Shown piece by piece: positions 63,230 to 64,000 of a stretch of 64,000 nucleotides of DNA. Source of the DNA: Sphingomonas sp. LM7 (lineage in GTDB: Bacteria > Pseudomonadota > Alphaproteobacteria > Sphingomonadales > Sphingomonadaceae); assembly GCF_002002925.1 (NCBI RefSeq), contig NZ_CP019511.1, forward strand, positions 2,542,001 to 2,606,000. Reading direction: 5' to 3'. The notes beneath the pieces were generated by a model, which searched no databases, was not told the origin of the DNA, and saw nothing but the letters and a program-made list of their open reading frames with translations. A program made the position numbers and the translations under genes. Each line of letters starts with the position of its first letter. Position 1 is the stretch's first letter.

Positions 63230-64000
63230 CTAGCCCAGCGCGTCGACCTGTTCGGCCAGCTCGAGCCAGCGCATTTCAGCCGCGTCTTTCTCCTCGCGCA
63301 GCTTGCCGATGCCGTCGCTCAGCTTCGCGAACTTGCCCGGATCGCGCGTATAGAGGTCGGGGTCGGCCATCGCCGCCTCGTCGCGCGCGATCTGCGCCTC
63401 GATCTCCTCGATCCGCTGGGGCAGCAGATCATAGTCGCGCTGGTCCTTGTAGCTGAGCTTGGTCGCCTTGGGCTTGGGCGCCTCGGCCGCGACCGCCTTG
63501 GCCGCCGCCTTTTTCGGCTCGGCGCGCGGGGTCCGGCGCGCTGCCCAATCAGCATAGCCACCCGCCACGACATCGACCTTGCCGCTGCCGTCCAGCCCCA
63601 GCGTCACCGTCACGGTGCGGTCGAGAAAGTCGCGATCGTGGCTGACGATCAGCACGGTGCCTTCGTAATCGGCGATGACTTCCTGGAGCAGGTCGAGCGT
63701 TTCGAGATCGAGATCGTTGGTCGGCTCGTCGAGCACCAGCAGGTTCGACGGCCGGGCAAACTCGCGCGCCAGCAACAGCCGCGAGCGTTCGCCGCCCGAA
63801 AGCGTGCCGATCCTCGCATCGGCAAGGCCGGGCTCGAACAGGAACTCCTTGAGATAGCCGTGGATGTGCTTCTTGACGCCGAGCACTTCGATCCACTCGC
63901 CGCCCTGGGTCAGCACGTCGCGCACCGTCTTGGCCGGGTCCATCAGGCTGCGCTGCTGGTCGATGATCACCCGGTCGATCGTCTTGGCCAGCCGCACGCT
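63230..64000 (-). CDS. uup: ABC-F ATPase, Uup type (C-terminal half)
   Basis: The visible 257 residues are the end of an ABC-F protein; the frame is open across the right edge. It has the signature LSGGERSRLLLAREF, Walker B DEPTNDLDLE, the SHDRDFLD switch and a C-terminal coiled-coil extension (about the last 70 residues, DLLPQRIEEIEAQIARDEAA) that is typical of Uup. Members act on ribosomes or branched DNA; loss gives transposon excision defects. Transcription is leftwards, ending at 63230. Confidence 0.88.
   Translation of the reverse strand, partial: SVRLAKTIDRVIIDQQRSLMDPAKTVRDVLTQGGEWIEVLGVKKHIHGYLKEFLFEPGLADARIGTLSGGERSRLLLAREFARPSNLLVLDEPTNDLDLETLDLLQEVIADYEGTVLIVSHDRDFLDRTVTVTLGLDGSGKVDVVAGGYADWAARRTPRAEPKKAAAKAVAAEAPKPKATKLSYKDQRDYDLLPQRIEEIEAQIARDEAAMADPDLYTRDPGKFAKLSDGIGKLREEKDAAEMRWLELAEQVDALG

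Overview
The window looks like chromosomal DNA from a sphingomonad (Sphingomonas or a close relative). Base composition is high in GC and gene density is high. Several families typical of Sphingomonadales occur: HslV with an alphaproteobacterial-type propeptide, the DUF4893, DUF898 and DUF2332 proteins, a sphingomonad-type chemoreceptor tip, TonB-dependent and FadL outer-membrane proteins, and an isocitrate lyase facing its own short-chain-fatty-acyl-type regulator. Clustered repeats with a CTCCC(N)GGGAG hairpin core lie almost only between genes. I see no rRNA, tRNA, CRISPR array, insertion sequence or prophage. The organism assignment is an inference from gene content.

Layout. 1-5 kb: the end of an alpha/beta hydrolase, a threonine-synthase-like PLP enzyme, a secreted EEP-family protein, and the HslVU protease with a small STAS-like gene between hslV and hslU. 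5-13 kb (mostly minus strand): a tandem pair of four-cysteine lipoproteins, a fused glyoxalase operon (gloA, nitronate monooxygenase, gloB), a TPR protein with an alpha/beta hydrolase, an M48 peptidase with a DUF898 membrane protein, and a YpfJ metallopeptidase. 13-18 kb: patatin and 3-hydroxybutyrate dehydrogenase, DUF4893 lipoprotein, DUF559 nuclease-like protein, secreted M20 peptidase and two very small proteins. 18-28 kb: CDF metal transporter, a small acidic protein behind a good EcfG-type stress promoter, a BI-1 membrane protein, ThpR, DUF3060, DUF2332, a chemoreceptor and a TonB receptor. 28-41 kb: LMW protein tyrosine phosphatase, MFS carrier, GH43 glycosidase, ABC exporter with an upstream 52-residue HTH protein, lipoprotein SodC, a lysozyme-like secreted protein, a double-HTH protein and a VWA lipoprotein with 11-residue tandem repeats. 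41-50 kb: aconitase, FKBP, MTA phosphorylase, rhodanese, GAF protein, FadL and DUF2147. 50-64 kb: ScfR-like regulator and isocitrate lyase with a palindromic operator, a 51-residue protein after aceA, a GPH carrier, acyl-CoA dehydrogenase, SDR, malic enzyme, MutS, a DUF815 ATPase, a HisKA_2 kinase behind a perfect FNR box, and the end of an Uup-type ABC-F ATPase.

How it fits together. A carbon-overflow theme recurs: aconitase, isocitrate lyase, NADP malic enzyme, acyl-CoA dehydrogenase, FadL and 3-hydroxybutyrate dehydrogenase all serve growth on fatty acids, acetate or stored polyester. A stress and detoxification theme also recurs: HslVU, the glyoxalase operon, SodC, the EcfG-type promoter and MutS. 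The most informative non-coding signals are four candidate operators or promoters (19643-19668, 50098-50113, 58141-58156, 61793-61808). I did not find a single self-contained new defence or biosynthetic system. The best candidates for undescribed biology are small proteins and operon partners rather than a large island.
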